DNA from: JADGQN01 sp035315185
GTDB lineage: Bacteria > Desulfobacterota > Syntrophorhabdia > Syntrophorhabdales > WCHB1-27
NCBI GenBank assembly: GCA_035315185.1
Contig: DATFYE010000200.1
Span: forward strand, 1-64,000
Direction: 5' to 3'
Length of the DNA: 64,000 nucleotides
Each line of letters opens with the position of its first letter. Within the stretch, counting starts at the first letter, position 1. Below the pieces are notes generated by a model, which was not told where the DNA came from, searched no databases, and worked only from the letters and a program-made list of their open reading frames with translations. Positions 7,792-15,778 of the stretch are shown here, in pieces. Position numbers and translations under genes: made by a program.

Positions 7792-10700
7792 TTGGAAGAT
7801 TATTTCAAGATTTTTGAAAAGCAGAAAGACCCGTTGAGCTATACAGCGATGAAGCTCTCTCTAGCCTCTCCTGAACTGATCGAAAAATGGTCTTTTGGGG
7901 AGGTGAAGAAACCGGAAACGATCAACTACAGGACTTTCAAGCCGGAAAAGGACGGCCTTTTCTGCGCTCGGATTTTTGGTCCGGTTAAAGATTATGAGTG
8001 CATCTGCGGCAAGTACAAGAGAATGAAACACCGGGGCATCATTTGCGAAAAGTGTGGTGTAGAAGTAATCCAGTCGAAGGTGAGGCGGGAAAGAATGGGG
8101 CACATACACCTGGCATCCCCCATAGCCCACATTTGGTTCCTCAAGAGTATGCCGAGTAAGATCGGAACACTCCTTGAACTCTCTATCAAAGAGGTCGAAC
8201 GCGTCCTCTACTTTGAGATGTATATTGTTATTGAGCCCGGCCCTTCTACTTATCAGTTTGCCGAGCTTATCACGGAGGAGAAGTACATAGAGGGAAGGGA
8301 AAAGTACGGAGACAAGTTTGTTGGAGGCATAGGTGCAGAGGCAATGCGCGAGTGCCTCAGGCGCATAGATGTGGAGGAGGTTTCGAAGACCATCAGAGCG
8401 GAAATGCGCGACACATCATCTGACGCCAAAAGGAAGAAGCTGGCCAGGCGCCTCAAAGTGGTCGATGCTTTTCGAATCTCGGGAGTGAAGCCGGACTGGA
8501 TGATACTGGACATCATTCCCGTCCTCCCTCCTGAACTGAGGCCACTCGTGCCGCTCGATGGAGGAAGGTTTGCTACCTCGGACCTGAATGACCTGTACCG
8601 GCGAGTGATCAACAGGAACAACCGTTTGAAAAGACTAATGGAACTTAACGCCCCGGAGATCATCATACGGAACGAGAAACGCATGCTCCAAGAAGCGGTC
8701 GACGCGCTTTTCGATAACTCGAAGAGGGGAAGGATCGTGACAGGCACGAGTAAACGGCCACTTAAGTCCCTCTCCGACATGCTCAGGGGTAAGCAGGGGC
8801 GTTTCCGCCAAAACCTTCTGGGAAAACGGGTGGATTACTCCGGTCGTTCGGTCATCGTGGTTGGGCCTGAGTTAAGGCTTCACCAGTGCGGGCTTCCCAA
8901 ACATATGGCGCTGGAACTATTCAAGCCATTTGTTTATAACAGACTGATACGGAAGGGTTTTGCAACCACGATCAAGAACGCCAAGAAGCTTGTGGAAAAA
9001 GAAAGGCCTGAAGTGTGGGATGTGCTGGAGGAGGCAATCAAAGAGCACCCGGTCCTCCTTAACAGAGCCCCGACGCTGCACCGGCTTGGTATACAGGCTT
9101 TTGAACCCATGCTGATCGACGGTAAAGCCATCCAGCTGCACCCGCTTGTTTGTCCAGCTTACAACGCCGACTTTGACGGGGACCAGATGGCTGTGCATAT
9201 CCCGCTTTCCATAGAAGCGCAATCTGAAGCCCGGGTACTCATGATGTCTACGAATAATATCCTCTCTCCCGCTAACGGAAGGCCCATTATTGTGCCGACG
9301 CAGGATATCGTCCTCGGTCTGTACTACCTGACTATCGAGAGAAAGTATAGGCCCGGAGAAGGCAAGATATTCTCCGATCCGGAAGAAGTGATTATAGCGT
9401 ATGACGCAGGTGAGGTGGACCTTCACGCCCGGATCGAGGTGCGCATGGATGGCGCTAAAGTTGGCACGACCCCCGGCCGGATACTCTTGAAGGAAGTAAT
9501 GCCAGCAGAGATTCCTTTTGATGTAATCAATCGCACGATGGATAAGAAGACAATAGGTCAACTGGTCGACATCTGCTACCGGAAGGGCGGGGAAAAGGCG
9601 ACTGTTATCCTTTCGGACAGGCTGAAAGACATCGGGTTTTACTACGCCACTCTGGGAGGGATCTCGATTTCCATCGACGACATGAAGATTCCGGCGAAGA
9701 AAGAAGAGCTCATCAAGAAGGCTTCGCAAGAGGTAAAAGTTGTTCAGAATCAGTACTCCGAAGGACTTATAACCGACGGTGAACGGTACAACAAGGTAAT
9801 CGATATCTGGGCTGACGTGACAGAACGTATTGCTGATGAACTTATGAGAGAGTTGGGCTCTGAGAAGGTGGATGTGCCTGCCGCAGTCCCGGGACGAGGC
9901 TTCGTGCCGAAATCGGGAGAGACTTCCAAGCGGGCCAAATCCGCGGCAGCTCACGCCGTTGCACGCCCGAAGTACGAGTATCAGGACAGCCTGAACCCTA
10001 TGTATATGATGGCCCACTCCGGTGCTAGAGGAAATGCGCAGCAGATACGCCAGCTTGCCGGTATGAGGGGTCTCATGGCCAAACCATCCGGCGAGATCAT
10101 TGAAACACCGATTACGAGTAACTTCCGGGAAGGCCTCAGCGTGCTCCAATACTTCATTTCAACGAGCGGTGCCAGGAAGGGCCTCGCAGACACGGCCCTC
10201 AAGACAGCAAATTCGGGATATCTCACGAGGAGGCTCGTTGACGTCGCACACGACGTCATTATTGGAGATACCGACTGCGGTACCGTTGACGGGATCGAAG
10301 TGACTGCGTTGATGGAGGGTGGCGAGGTAATCGAACAGCTTGGCACGCGTATCCTTGGCAGGGTCTCCCTTGAGGAGCTGCGAGATCCCGACGGGGAGGT
10401 CATCGTCAGAAGGAACGATGAGATCAAGGAAGAGCACCTGAAGAAGATCGACGAGGCAGGCCTGGAAAAGGTGAGGATCCGTTCTGTGCTCACGTGCCGC
10501 TCGAAGCGCGGTGTTTGCGCCCTGTGCTATGGGCGAGACCTCGCGAGGGGCAGGCTCGTTAGTATCGGCGAAGCAGTGGGTATCATAGCGGCCCAGTCCA
10601 TAGGCGAACCGGGAACCCAGCTCACGATGAGGACCTTTCACATCGGTGGAGCGGCGTCCCGGCGCGTCGAACAGTCGACTCTGGAATCGCGGAACGAGGG

Positions 10701-12009
10701 CATTGTCAAGCTGCATAGCGTAAAAGTAGTTCTTAACAAAGACGGCCAGCCGATCGTGATGAACAGGAACGGCGAGGTGGCCATTCTGGATGCGGCGGGG
10801 CGCGAGAGGGAGAAGTACCCGATAATCTACGGGGCCAAGCTCCGCGTGGCAGACGGGCAGAAAGTGTCTGAGGGCCATATACTGGCGGAGTGGGATCCGT
10901 ACACTATCCCCATCCTTTCGGAGGTATCCGGCAAGGTTAAATTCGGCGACATTTCAGAAGGTGTCACCATGGCGGAGCGCGTGGACGAAGTGACCGGCCT
11001 TGCTTACAAGGTCATCACAGAGTTCCGCGATACTGACGTGAGGCCGAGGATCTCTATCAAAGACGATAAGGGCAAGACGATCAGCGTGCCCGGCACGGCC
11101 AGTCTTGCCCGGTACATGCTTCCCATGGGGGCTCACATTGTCGTGAGCGAAGGCGATACGATTCACGCAGGCGATGTCGTATCCAAGATTCCCCGGGAAA
11201 CGACCAAGACGAAGGATATCACCGGCGGTCTGCCCCGCGTGGCCGAACTTTTCGAGGCGCGCAGGCCGAAGGAGAGCGCGATCGTCACCGAGGTGGAGGG
11301 TACGGTCTCCTTTGGTAAGCTTACGAAAGGCAAGAGGGAGATATTAGTGACACCCGATCCGGGTGAGCCAAGAAAATACACCATCCCCAAAGGCAAACAT
11401 GTCATAGTCCACGAAGGCGATTACGTGAAGGCGGGCGAGCCGCTCATGGATGGCCCCGCAAATCCGCATGACGTGCTGCGTATACTCGGCATAAAGGACC
11501 TTGCCCGTTATCTGGTGAACGAGATCCAGGAGGTGTATCAACTCCAGGGCGTCAAGATCAATGACAAGCACATAGAAATAATCGTGAGGCAGATGCTGAA
11601 GCGGGTAAGGATTAAGGATGTGGGCGACACTAACTTCATCATCGATGAGCCAGTCGAATGGTGGGTCTTTGACGAGGAAAACAGGCAGGCCATTGAGCGA
11701 GGCGGTAAACCTGCGACAGCAGAGCCGCTTTTCCTGGGGATTACGAAGGCATCGCTGATTACGGACAGCTTTATCTCAGCAGCCAGTTTCCAGGACACGA
11801 CGAAAGTGCTCACCCAGGCCTCGATCGAGGGTCGAGTCGACTACTTGCGCGGGCTCAAAGAAAATGTAATCATGGGCAGAATCATACCTGCAGGGACAGG
11901 CTTCTTGAAGTACCGCAGCTATGAGATGGCAGCGCTTGACAAAGGTGAAGAATTACTCGAGCCTTTGCCGCCGGAGGCTAGCTCACTGGGCGCCGAGGTT
12001 GCGGAGTAG
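7792..12009 (+). CDS. rpoC: DNA-directed RNA polymerase subunit beta'
   Basis: A full-length 1405-residue beta-prime subunit. The start is TTG at 7792, decided by AAGGAGG at 7780-7786 and by the family N-terminus EDYFKIFEKQKDP. The first zinc site is CICGKYKRMKHRGIICEKC (about residues 65-83). The active-site magnesium loop NADFDGDQMAVH is at about residues 459-470. The second zinc site (CRSKRGVCALCYGRD) begins at about residue 903. Its 3' end overlaps the convergent cpoB gene by 27 bases, and its terminator lies inside cpoB. Confidence 0.99.
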   Translation: MEDYFKIFEKQKDPLSYTAMKLSLASPELIEKWSFGEVKKPETINYRTFKPEKDGLFCARIFGPVKDYECICGKYKRMKHRGIICEKCGVEVIQSKVRRERMGHIHLASPIAHIWFLKSMPSKIGTLLELSIKEVERVLYFEMYIVIEPGPSTYQFAELITEEKYIEGREKYGDKFVGGIGAEAMRECLRRIDVEEVSKTIRAEMRDTSSDAKRKKLARRLKVVDAFRISGVKPDWMILDIIPVLPPELRPLVPLDGGRFATSDLNDLYRRVINRNNRLKRLMELNAPEIIIRNEKRMLQEAVDALFDNSKRGRIVTGTSKRPLKSLSDMLRGKQGRFRQNLLGKRVDYSGRSVIVVGPELRLHQCGLPKHMALELFKPFVYNRLIRKGFATTIKNAKKLVEKERPEVWDVLEEAIKEHPVLLNRAPTLHRLGIQAFEPMLIDGKAIQLHPLVCPAYNADFDGDQMAVHIPLSIEAQSEARVLMMSTNNILSPANGRPIIVPTQDIVLGLYYLTIERKYRPGEGKIFSDPEEVIIAYDAGEVDLHARIEVRMDGAKVGTTPGRILLKEVMPAEIPFDVINRTMDKKTIGQLVDICYRKGGEKATVILSDRLKDIGFYYATLGGISISIDDMKIPAKKEELIKKASQEVKVVQNQYSEGLITDGERYNKVIDIWADVTERIADELMRELGSEKVDVPAAVPGRGFVPKSGETSKRAKSAAAHAVARPKYEYQDSLNPMYMMAHSGARGNAQQIRQLAGMRGLMAKPSGEIIETPITSNFREGLSVLQYFISTSGARKGLADTALKTANSGYLTRRLVDVAHDVIIGDTDCGTVDGIEVTALMEGGEVIEQLGTRILGRVSLEELRDPDGEVIVRRNDEIKEEHLKKIDEAGLEKVRIRSVLTCRSKRGVCALCYGRDLARGRLVSIGEAVGIIAAQSIGEPGTQLTMRTFHIGGAASRRVEQSTLESRNEGIVKLHSVKVVLNKDGQPIVMNRNGEVAILDAAGREREKYPIIYGAKLRVADGQKVSEGHILAEWDPYTIPILSEVSGKVKFGDISEGVTMAERVDEVTGLAYKVITEFRDTDVRPRISIKDDKGKTISVPGTASLARYMLPMGAHIVVSEGDTIHAGDVVSKIPRETTKTKDITGGLPRVAELFEARRPKESAIVTEVEGTVSFGKLTKGKREILVTPDPGEPRKYTIPKGKHVIVHEGDYVKAGEPLMDGPANPHDVLRILGIKDLARYLVNEIQEVYQLQGVKINDKHIEIIVRQMLKRVRIKDVGDTNFIIDEPVEWWVFDEENRQAIERGGKPATAEPLFLGITKASLITDSFISAASFQDTTKVLTQASIEGRVDYLRGLKENVIMGRIIPAGTGFLKYRSYEMAALDKGEELLEPLPPEASSLGAEVAE

Positions 12010-12762
12010 CCTCTCAGCAATACGCGCTTCGTCACTTTTCGGATAGAGCTCTGCTACCCTCTTAAGGAGGGTGGTAGAGCTCTTTTTGTCACCCAGCTGT
12101 CCAAAGGCCTCTGCCTGGCGGAGCAGCGCCCTTGGGGCTTTTTCGCTGTTAGGATACTTATCGATCACCTCTTGAAAGCTGACGATGGCCTTCTCCGGAT
12201 CTTTCAGGTTCATGTACGCCTCACCCGTCCAGTATCGTGCATTCGGGACGAGTGGAGTGTCAGGATAAGCCTGCGCAAAGTCGGAAAAGGCTCGTACGGA
12301 GTCCTCGTACTGGCCCTTTTGGAATGCATCAAAGGCCTGTTTGTATAATTCTTCATAGTTGCCTTGCTGCACCACAGGGCCTTTCTTTTGCGGAGGTGCC
12401 GCGCTTCTCGGGCCTTTAAGCTCCCTGAGCTCTCCCTTGGTTTCACCCCAATACGTACGCAGTTGTGAATCCAGCTCATCGAGCTTCCCCAAAATGGTTT
12501 TGATTTTTTCGTCATTACTTTCTGCAGACATGGAGAGGTCGAGGAACTGCTTGCGCGTGAGCTCTTCGACCGAACGCACGCTCTGGGTAAGCGTCGACAT
12601 ATCGCTCTCGAGCTTCGAAAGACGGGCGTCGGTCGAATCTTTATAGGAGCGGAATTCCCGATAGACTGTTGTGACGTCTCTCCTTACGTCCGCGACCTCT
12701 GAACTTGAGGCACAGCCAAGCAACAAGAGAAAAAGTAAACAAAGAGGGGGATATTTTTTCAT
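11983..12762 (-). CDS. cpoB: Cell division coordinator CpoB / YbgF, lipoprotein form
   Basis: A 259-residue protein. It begins with a hydrophobic leader ending LLLLGCASSS, a lipobox, so it is probably a lipoprotein. A coiled-coil region (about residues 25-105, KLESDMSTLTQSVRSVEEL) is followed by a Pro-rich linker and tetratricopeptide-like repeats in the C-terminal half (YKQAFDAFQKGQYEDSVRAF, NARYWTGEAYMNL, RALLRQAEAFGQLGD). It lies 12 bases after pal, as in the Tol-Pal operon, where it links peptidoglycan synthesis with outer membrane constriction. The usual family member is periplasmic; the lipobox is a variation. Confidence 0.9.
   Translation of the reverse strand: MKKYPPLCLLFLLLLGCASSSEVADVRRDVTTVYREFRSYKDSTDARLSKLESDMSTLTQSVRSVEELTRKQFLDLSMSAESNDEKIKTILGKLDELDSQLRTYWGETKGELRELKGPRSAAPPQKKGPVVQQGNYEELYKQAFDAFQKGQYEDSVRAFSDFAQAYPDTPLVPNARYWTGEAYMNLKDPEKAIVSFQEVIDKYPNSEKAPRALLRQAEAFGQLGDKKSSTTLLKRVAELYPKSDEARIAERLLRNLGAQ
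12045..12087 (+). terminator. Intrinsic terminator of the rpoBC transcript
   Basis: A 17-base stem AGAGCTCTGCTACCCTC (12045-12061) pairs with GAGGGTGGTAGAGCTCT (12067-12083), with only two G-U wobbles, around loop TTAAG. It runs into TTTTT (12083-12087) on the plus strand, a textbook Rho-independent terminator. It begins 36 bases after the rpoC stop and lies wholly within the coding sequence of the convergent cpoB gene. Confidence 0.9.
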
Positions 12763-12774
12763 CTCGGTCCTCCG

Positions 12775-13356
12775 TCAGTCGATCTTCAAATGAGCGCGCC
12801 TGTTTTTGGCCCAGGCTTCTTCCGTGTGCCCGGGATCAACCGGCATCTCTTTCCCGTATGAGATGGTTTTGATGCGGTCCCCATTTACTCCTGCCTTTAC
12901 GAGCTGATTCTTTACTGCCTCTGCCCTCTTCTCGCCAAGAGCAAGATTATACTCGATGGTGCCTCTTTCGTCGCAGTGGCCCTCAACCGTTAGCTTAGCA
13001 TTCTGGTTCTGGGCGAGCCAGGCCGCAACATCATTGATCAGTCCTTGATAGTCCGGGGCCACAGTGTAACTGTTAAACTCGAACAGAATGTCTTTGAAGA
13101 TAGGTGCACCTTTTTTCATTTGATCCTGAAGCATCTTCTGCCTCTCCAAATCCCGCTGGAGAAGCTCCTCTTGTATGGCGGCCCGCTCCCTTTCCTTAGC
13201 CTGCCTGTCCCGCTCAGCTTGAGACTCCTGCACCTGGGTTCCCGGCTCCGTCGGTTGGCTGGCCCGTTCGGAAATCGGCACGTAGACCGGTTTAGGTGAG
13301 CAGGCACACGCGACAAAGAGTGTGGCCGCCATCAGCAGATAAAGCACTAATTTCAT
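12775..13356 (-). CDS. pal: Peptidoglycan-associated lipoprotein Pal
   Basis: A 193-residue lipoprotein. The signal peptide MKLVLYLLMAATLFVACAC contains a lipobox Cys at about residue 17 or 19. A charged, probably helical linker (residues 45-80, rich in Glu, Arg, Gln) leads to an OmpA-like peptidoglycan-binding domain (about residues 85-193). That domain has ILFEFNSYTV, the VEGHCDERGTIEYN motif and LGEKRAEAVKNQL. It anchors the outer membrane to the cell wall and interacts with TolB. It is nine bases downstream of tolB. Confidence 0.95.
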   Translation of the reverse strand: MKLVLYLLMAATLFVACACSPKPVYVPISERASQPTEPGTQVQESQAERDRQAKERERAAIQEELLQRDLERQKMLQDQMKKGAPIFKDILFEFNSYTVAPDYQGLINDVAAWLAQNQNAKLTVEGHCDERGTIEYNLALGEKRAEAVKNQLVKAGVNGDRIKTISYGKEMPVDPGHTEEAWAKNRRAHLKID

Positions 13357-13365
13357 AAATCACCT

Positions 13366-14646
13366 CTAGGGTAGAAATTTTGGCTGCGTGTCCTCGCCCG
13401 CAGTTAATGATAGAGCTCGCCTGTTATCGCCGTTGTGGAGCATGAGATAGATACCTGCTTTTTTGCCATTGCCTGAGGAATAGAGTATGTATCTGCCGCA
13501 CGGCGAAAACTGAGGCGAATCATTCACGCCACCGTCTGTCAATATGCGCGGTTCGGAGCCGTCAGCTTTCATAACACAGATCTCCAGCGCGCCGTCTGTT
13601 TTGCAGCCATAGGCGATGAGGTCGCCCTTGGGCGACAGAGCTGGCGCCGTGTTGTAGTTGCCCGCATAGGTAAGTCTCTTTGTTTCTCCGGAGGCCAGAT
13701 CCCGGATAAAAATTTGGGGGGATCCGTACATGTCTGATACAAAAACCATCCTCTTCCCATCTGTGCTAAAATTAGGAGACGCCAGAATCCCTTCCTGTCG
13801 CAATATTACCCTCTTTTCCTTCGTCTCAATATTCACAGCATAAATCGTAGAGTTTTTCCCTGATGTGTGGGTGTACACCAAAGTCCTCTTGTCGAGCCAC
13901 GTGGACGGCACCTTCACACCCTCTTCCCTATTGGCATATACCTCGCTCTTTTTCTCCACGTCAATCACGAAAAGGTTTGGTCGCCCTTCTTTGAAGGAAG
14001 TGAACGCCAAGTATTTGCCATCCGGGGAAAGAGATGGCGAGAGGGTTATTTTGCCATAGTCTGTGAGCTTTCTCTGGTTCGCCCCATCGAGATCTGACAC
14101 AAAAACATCTTTACCCTGTCTGCCACTTGAGACGAAAAGAACTCTGGAGCTCATGATGCCTCGCTCGCCGGTGACCGCCTGGATGATGTCGTCCGCCAGC
14201 CTGTGAACAAGCCTTCTCCATTCGTCCTCCGTAGTACGATATCTCTTGGCGAAGAGCAGGGTGCCGTCACTCGAGTCATAAAGATAGATTTCGAGTGTCA
14301 GTCCTCTGCCTTGGGTTTGGAGCAGCCCCTTGCACACGAGCTCTATGCCGAGAGAGCGCCAGTTCTCAAATCGTATCTCTTTCTTATCAATCCCTTCATC
14401 GGTAAGCTCTTTGTCCATAACGGTTTTGGGAGCAACAATGAAGAAGCCTGACATGTCCAGATCTTTTGCTAAAAGATCTCCCATGTCGGTCTTCACTTTT
14501 GTTCCGTTGTCGCTTTTAAAGGGAGGGGTGGCTATGGTGATCTTCTTGTAGGATTGGCCATAGATATCAAGGGAGACCTTGGCGAAGGCCGGTTCAACGA
14601 CAAACGTCAGACATATGCTGACCACTAACCAGATGTATCTTATCAT
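13366..14646 (-). CDS. tolB: Tol-Pal system protein TolB
   Basis: A 426-residue periplasmic protein. A signal peptide (about residues 1-22, ending EPAFA) is followed by the TolB N-terminal domain (ITIATPPFKSDNG) and then a beta-propeller of WD40-like repeats with the recurring SPSLSPDGKYLAFTS, ALSPKGDLIAYG and QFSPCGRYILYSS pattern. GGAG lies a few bases before the ATG. The start overlaps the end of the upstream LysR gene by 53 bases; the signal peptide supports it. tolQ, tolR and tolA are not in the window. Confidence 0.95.
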   Translation of the reverse strand: MIRYIWLVVSICLTFVVEPAFAKVSLDIYGQSYKKITIATPPFKSDNGTKVKTDMGDLLAKDLDMSGFFIVAPKTVMDKELTDEGIDKKEIRFENWRSLGIELVCKGLLQTQGRGLTLEIYLYDSSDGTLLFAKRYRTTEDEWRRLVHRLADDIIQAVTGERGIMSSRVLFVSSGRQGKDVFVSDLDGANQRKLTDYGKITLSPSLSPDGKYLAFTSFKEGRPNLFVIDVEKKSEVYANREEGVKVPSTWLDKRTLVYTHTSGKNSTIYAVNIETKEKRVILRQEGILASPNFSTDGKRMVFVSDMYGSPQIFIRDLASGETKRLTYAGNYNTAPALSPKGDLIAYGCKTDGALEICVMKADGSEPRILTDGGVNDSPQFSPCGRYILYSSGNGKKAGIYLMLHNGDNRRALSLTAGEDTQPKFLP

Positions 14647-15529
14647 TCTTTCTCCATTCGTTTATGGTTTTTAGAAAGGCCTGTACCTGGGGTGACTGAC
14701 TTCTGCCCTTTTTCAAAACAGTATAAAATGAGCGCTTGACTCCGGGTATGCCTTCGACATTGAGCACTTTGAGAGTTTTGTTCTTTAGTTCTTCGGTGAT
14801 TGCCCGTAACGACAGGTAGGCAACACCCATGCCTTGTTTGACCGCTTCCTTTATTGCTTGTGTATCGCCGAGTTCGGCGACTATCTGCATGTCAGCCGGG
14901 GTGATGCCTTTCTTCTTTAGGGCAACATCAAAACATTTGCGCGTCCCGGAACCGGCCTCGCGCACCAATAAGGGATAACGGCGCATCTCTTCGGCCCCTA
15001 TCGAGTCTGCATAGGCCGGGGGAGCTACGAAGACTATCAGGTCGTCAAGGAAGGCCTGGTAAACGAGCTTTCTGGTTTCATCTTTTGCACCGACGAAACC
15101 GATGTCAAGATCGCCCTGTTCGACTTTGTCGGATATAGCTCCTGTGTCAGATATCGCGAGTTGGAGTTGGATACCTTCATATCGCTCCCTGAACAGCTTG
15201 AGAATCGGGGGGAGAATGTAGACACCAGGTATGTTGCTGGCCCCTATGCGAATGTTTCCCCGGCGAAGACCTTTAAACGCTGCTATGGCAGCGACTGTTT
15301 CTTCCTGGAGTGCGAGGAAATCTTTGGCATACTTAAAGAGAATCTCCCCTGCTTTGGTTAGCGCAAGCCCCCTCTTGGTACGATCGATGAATCGTACGCC
15401 AAAAGAGGCCTCAAGATCAACTATCTGCTTGCTCACAGTGGGTTGCGTGAGGTGTAGCTCCTCTCCAGCTTTAGTAAAACTCTTCAGTTCCACGATCTTC
15501 AAAAATGTCTCCAGATGGCGGAGATTCAT
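14594..15529 (-). CDS. LysR-family transcriptional regulator (CysB/CysL-like)
   Basis: A 311-residue LysR-type regulator. The N-terminal winged helix is clear (MNLRHLETFLKIVELKSFTKAGEELHLTQPTVSKQIVDLE). The periplasmic-binding-protein-like effector domain follows (about residues 90-295, IRIGASNIPGVYILPPILKLF). The domain layout resembles regulators of sulfur or selenium metabolism, but the effector cannot be named from sequence. Its 3' end overlaps tolB, so it may share a transcript with tolB-pal-cpoB. No clear ribosome binding site precedes the ATG. Confidence 0.9.
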   Translation of the reverse strand: MNLRHLETFLKIVELKSFTKAGEELHLTQPTVSKQIVDLEASFGVRFIDRTKRGLALTKAGEILFKYAKDFLALQEETVAAIAAFKGLRRGNIRIGASNIPGVYILPPILKLFRERYEGIQLQLAISDTGAISDKVEQGDLDIGFVGAKDETRKLVYQAFLDDLIVFVAPPAYADSIGAEEMRRYPLLVREAGSGTRKCFDVALKKKGITPADMQIVAELGDTQAIKEAVKQGMGVAYLSLRAITEELKNKTLKVLNVEGIPGVKRSFYTVLKKGRSQSPQVQAFLKTINEWRKNDKIHLVSGQHMSDVCR

Positions 15530-15542
15530 AGTAGAATACTAT
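15528..15542. promoter_or_regulatory. Palindrome over the LysR start codon
   Basis: ATAGTA-GAA-TACTAT is a perfect 6-3-6 inverted repeat covering the LysR start codon. A TAGTAT or TATATA -10-like sequence lies in the same place on the minus strand. LysR proteins commonly bind T-N11-A dyads near their own promoter, so this is a candidate autoregulatory site. Only the palindrome itself is seen. Confidence 0.35.
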
Positions 15543-15654
15543 ATATATCAGATGGCGGTAATGCAAGCAAGTTGAGCGCGCGCGGGCGCTGTTTGCGAAA
15601 GATCATGGAAAAGGTATTATAATGTACTAGTGCTGAGCTACGTAGTCGTAGCGA

Positions 15655-15736
15655 GGAAGCGATGAAGCGGATACGCGGAAGAAAAAAAGAAAGGATTCAT
15701 ACTCCCGCTTCCACGCTTCTTCGCATCATCGCTTCC
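15655..15736. repeat. Inverted repeat upstream of glgB
   Basis: GGAAGCGATGA (15655-15665) is repeated in inverse at 15726-15736, with partial complementarity continuing inward (GAAGCG against CGCTTC). It lies in the 249-base gap between the LysR gene and glgB. A TATAAT at 15618-15623 just upstream may be the glgB -10 element, but no good -35 is seen. The repeat could form a long hairpin in the glgB leader. Confidence 0.4.
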
Positions 15737-15778
15737 ATCTTTGGTTGAGCGATCTTATGTGACGGGAGCGGCATCGGG

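Noticed and set aside
8917..10149. 410-codon minus-strand open frame opposite rpoC
   Set aside because: The opposite strand encodes the highly conserved RNA polymerase core; the predicted peptide resembles nothing.
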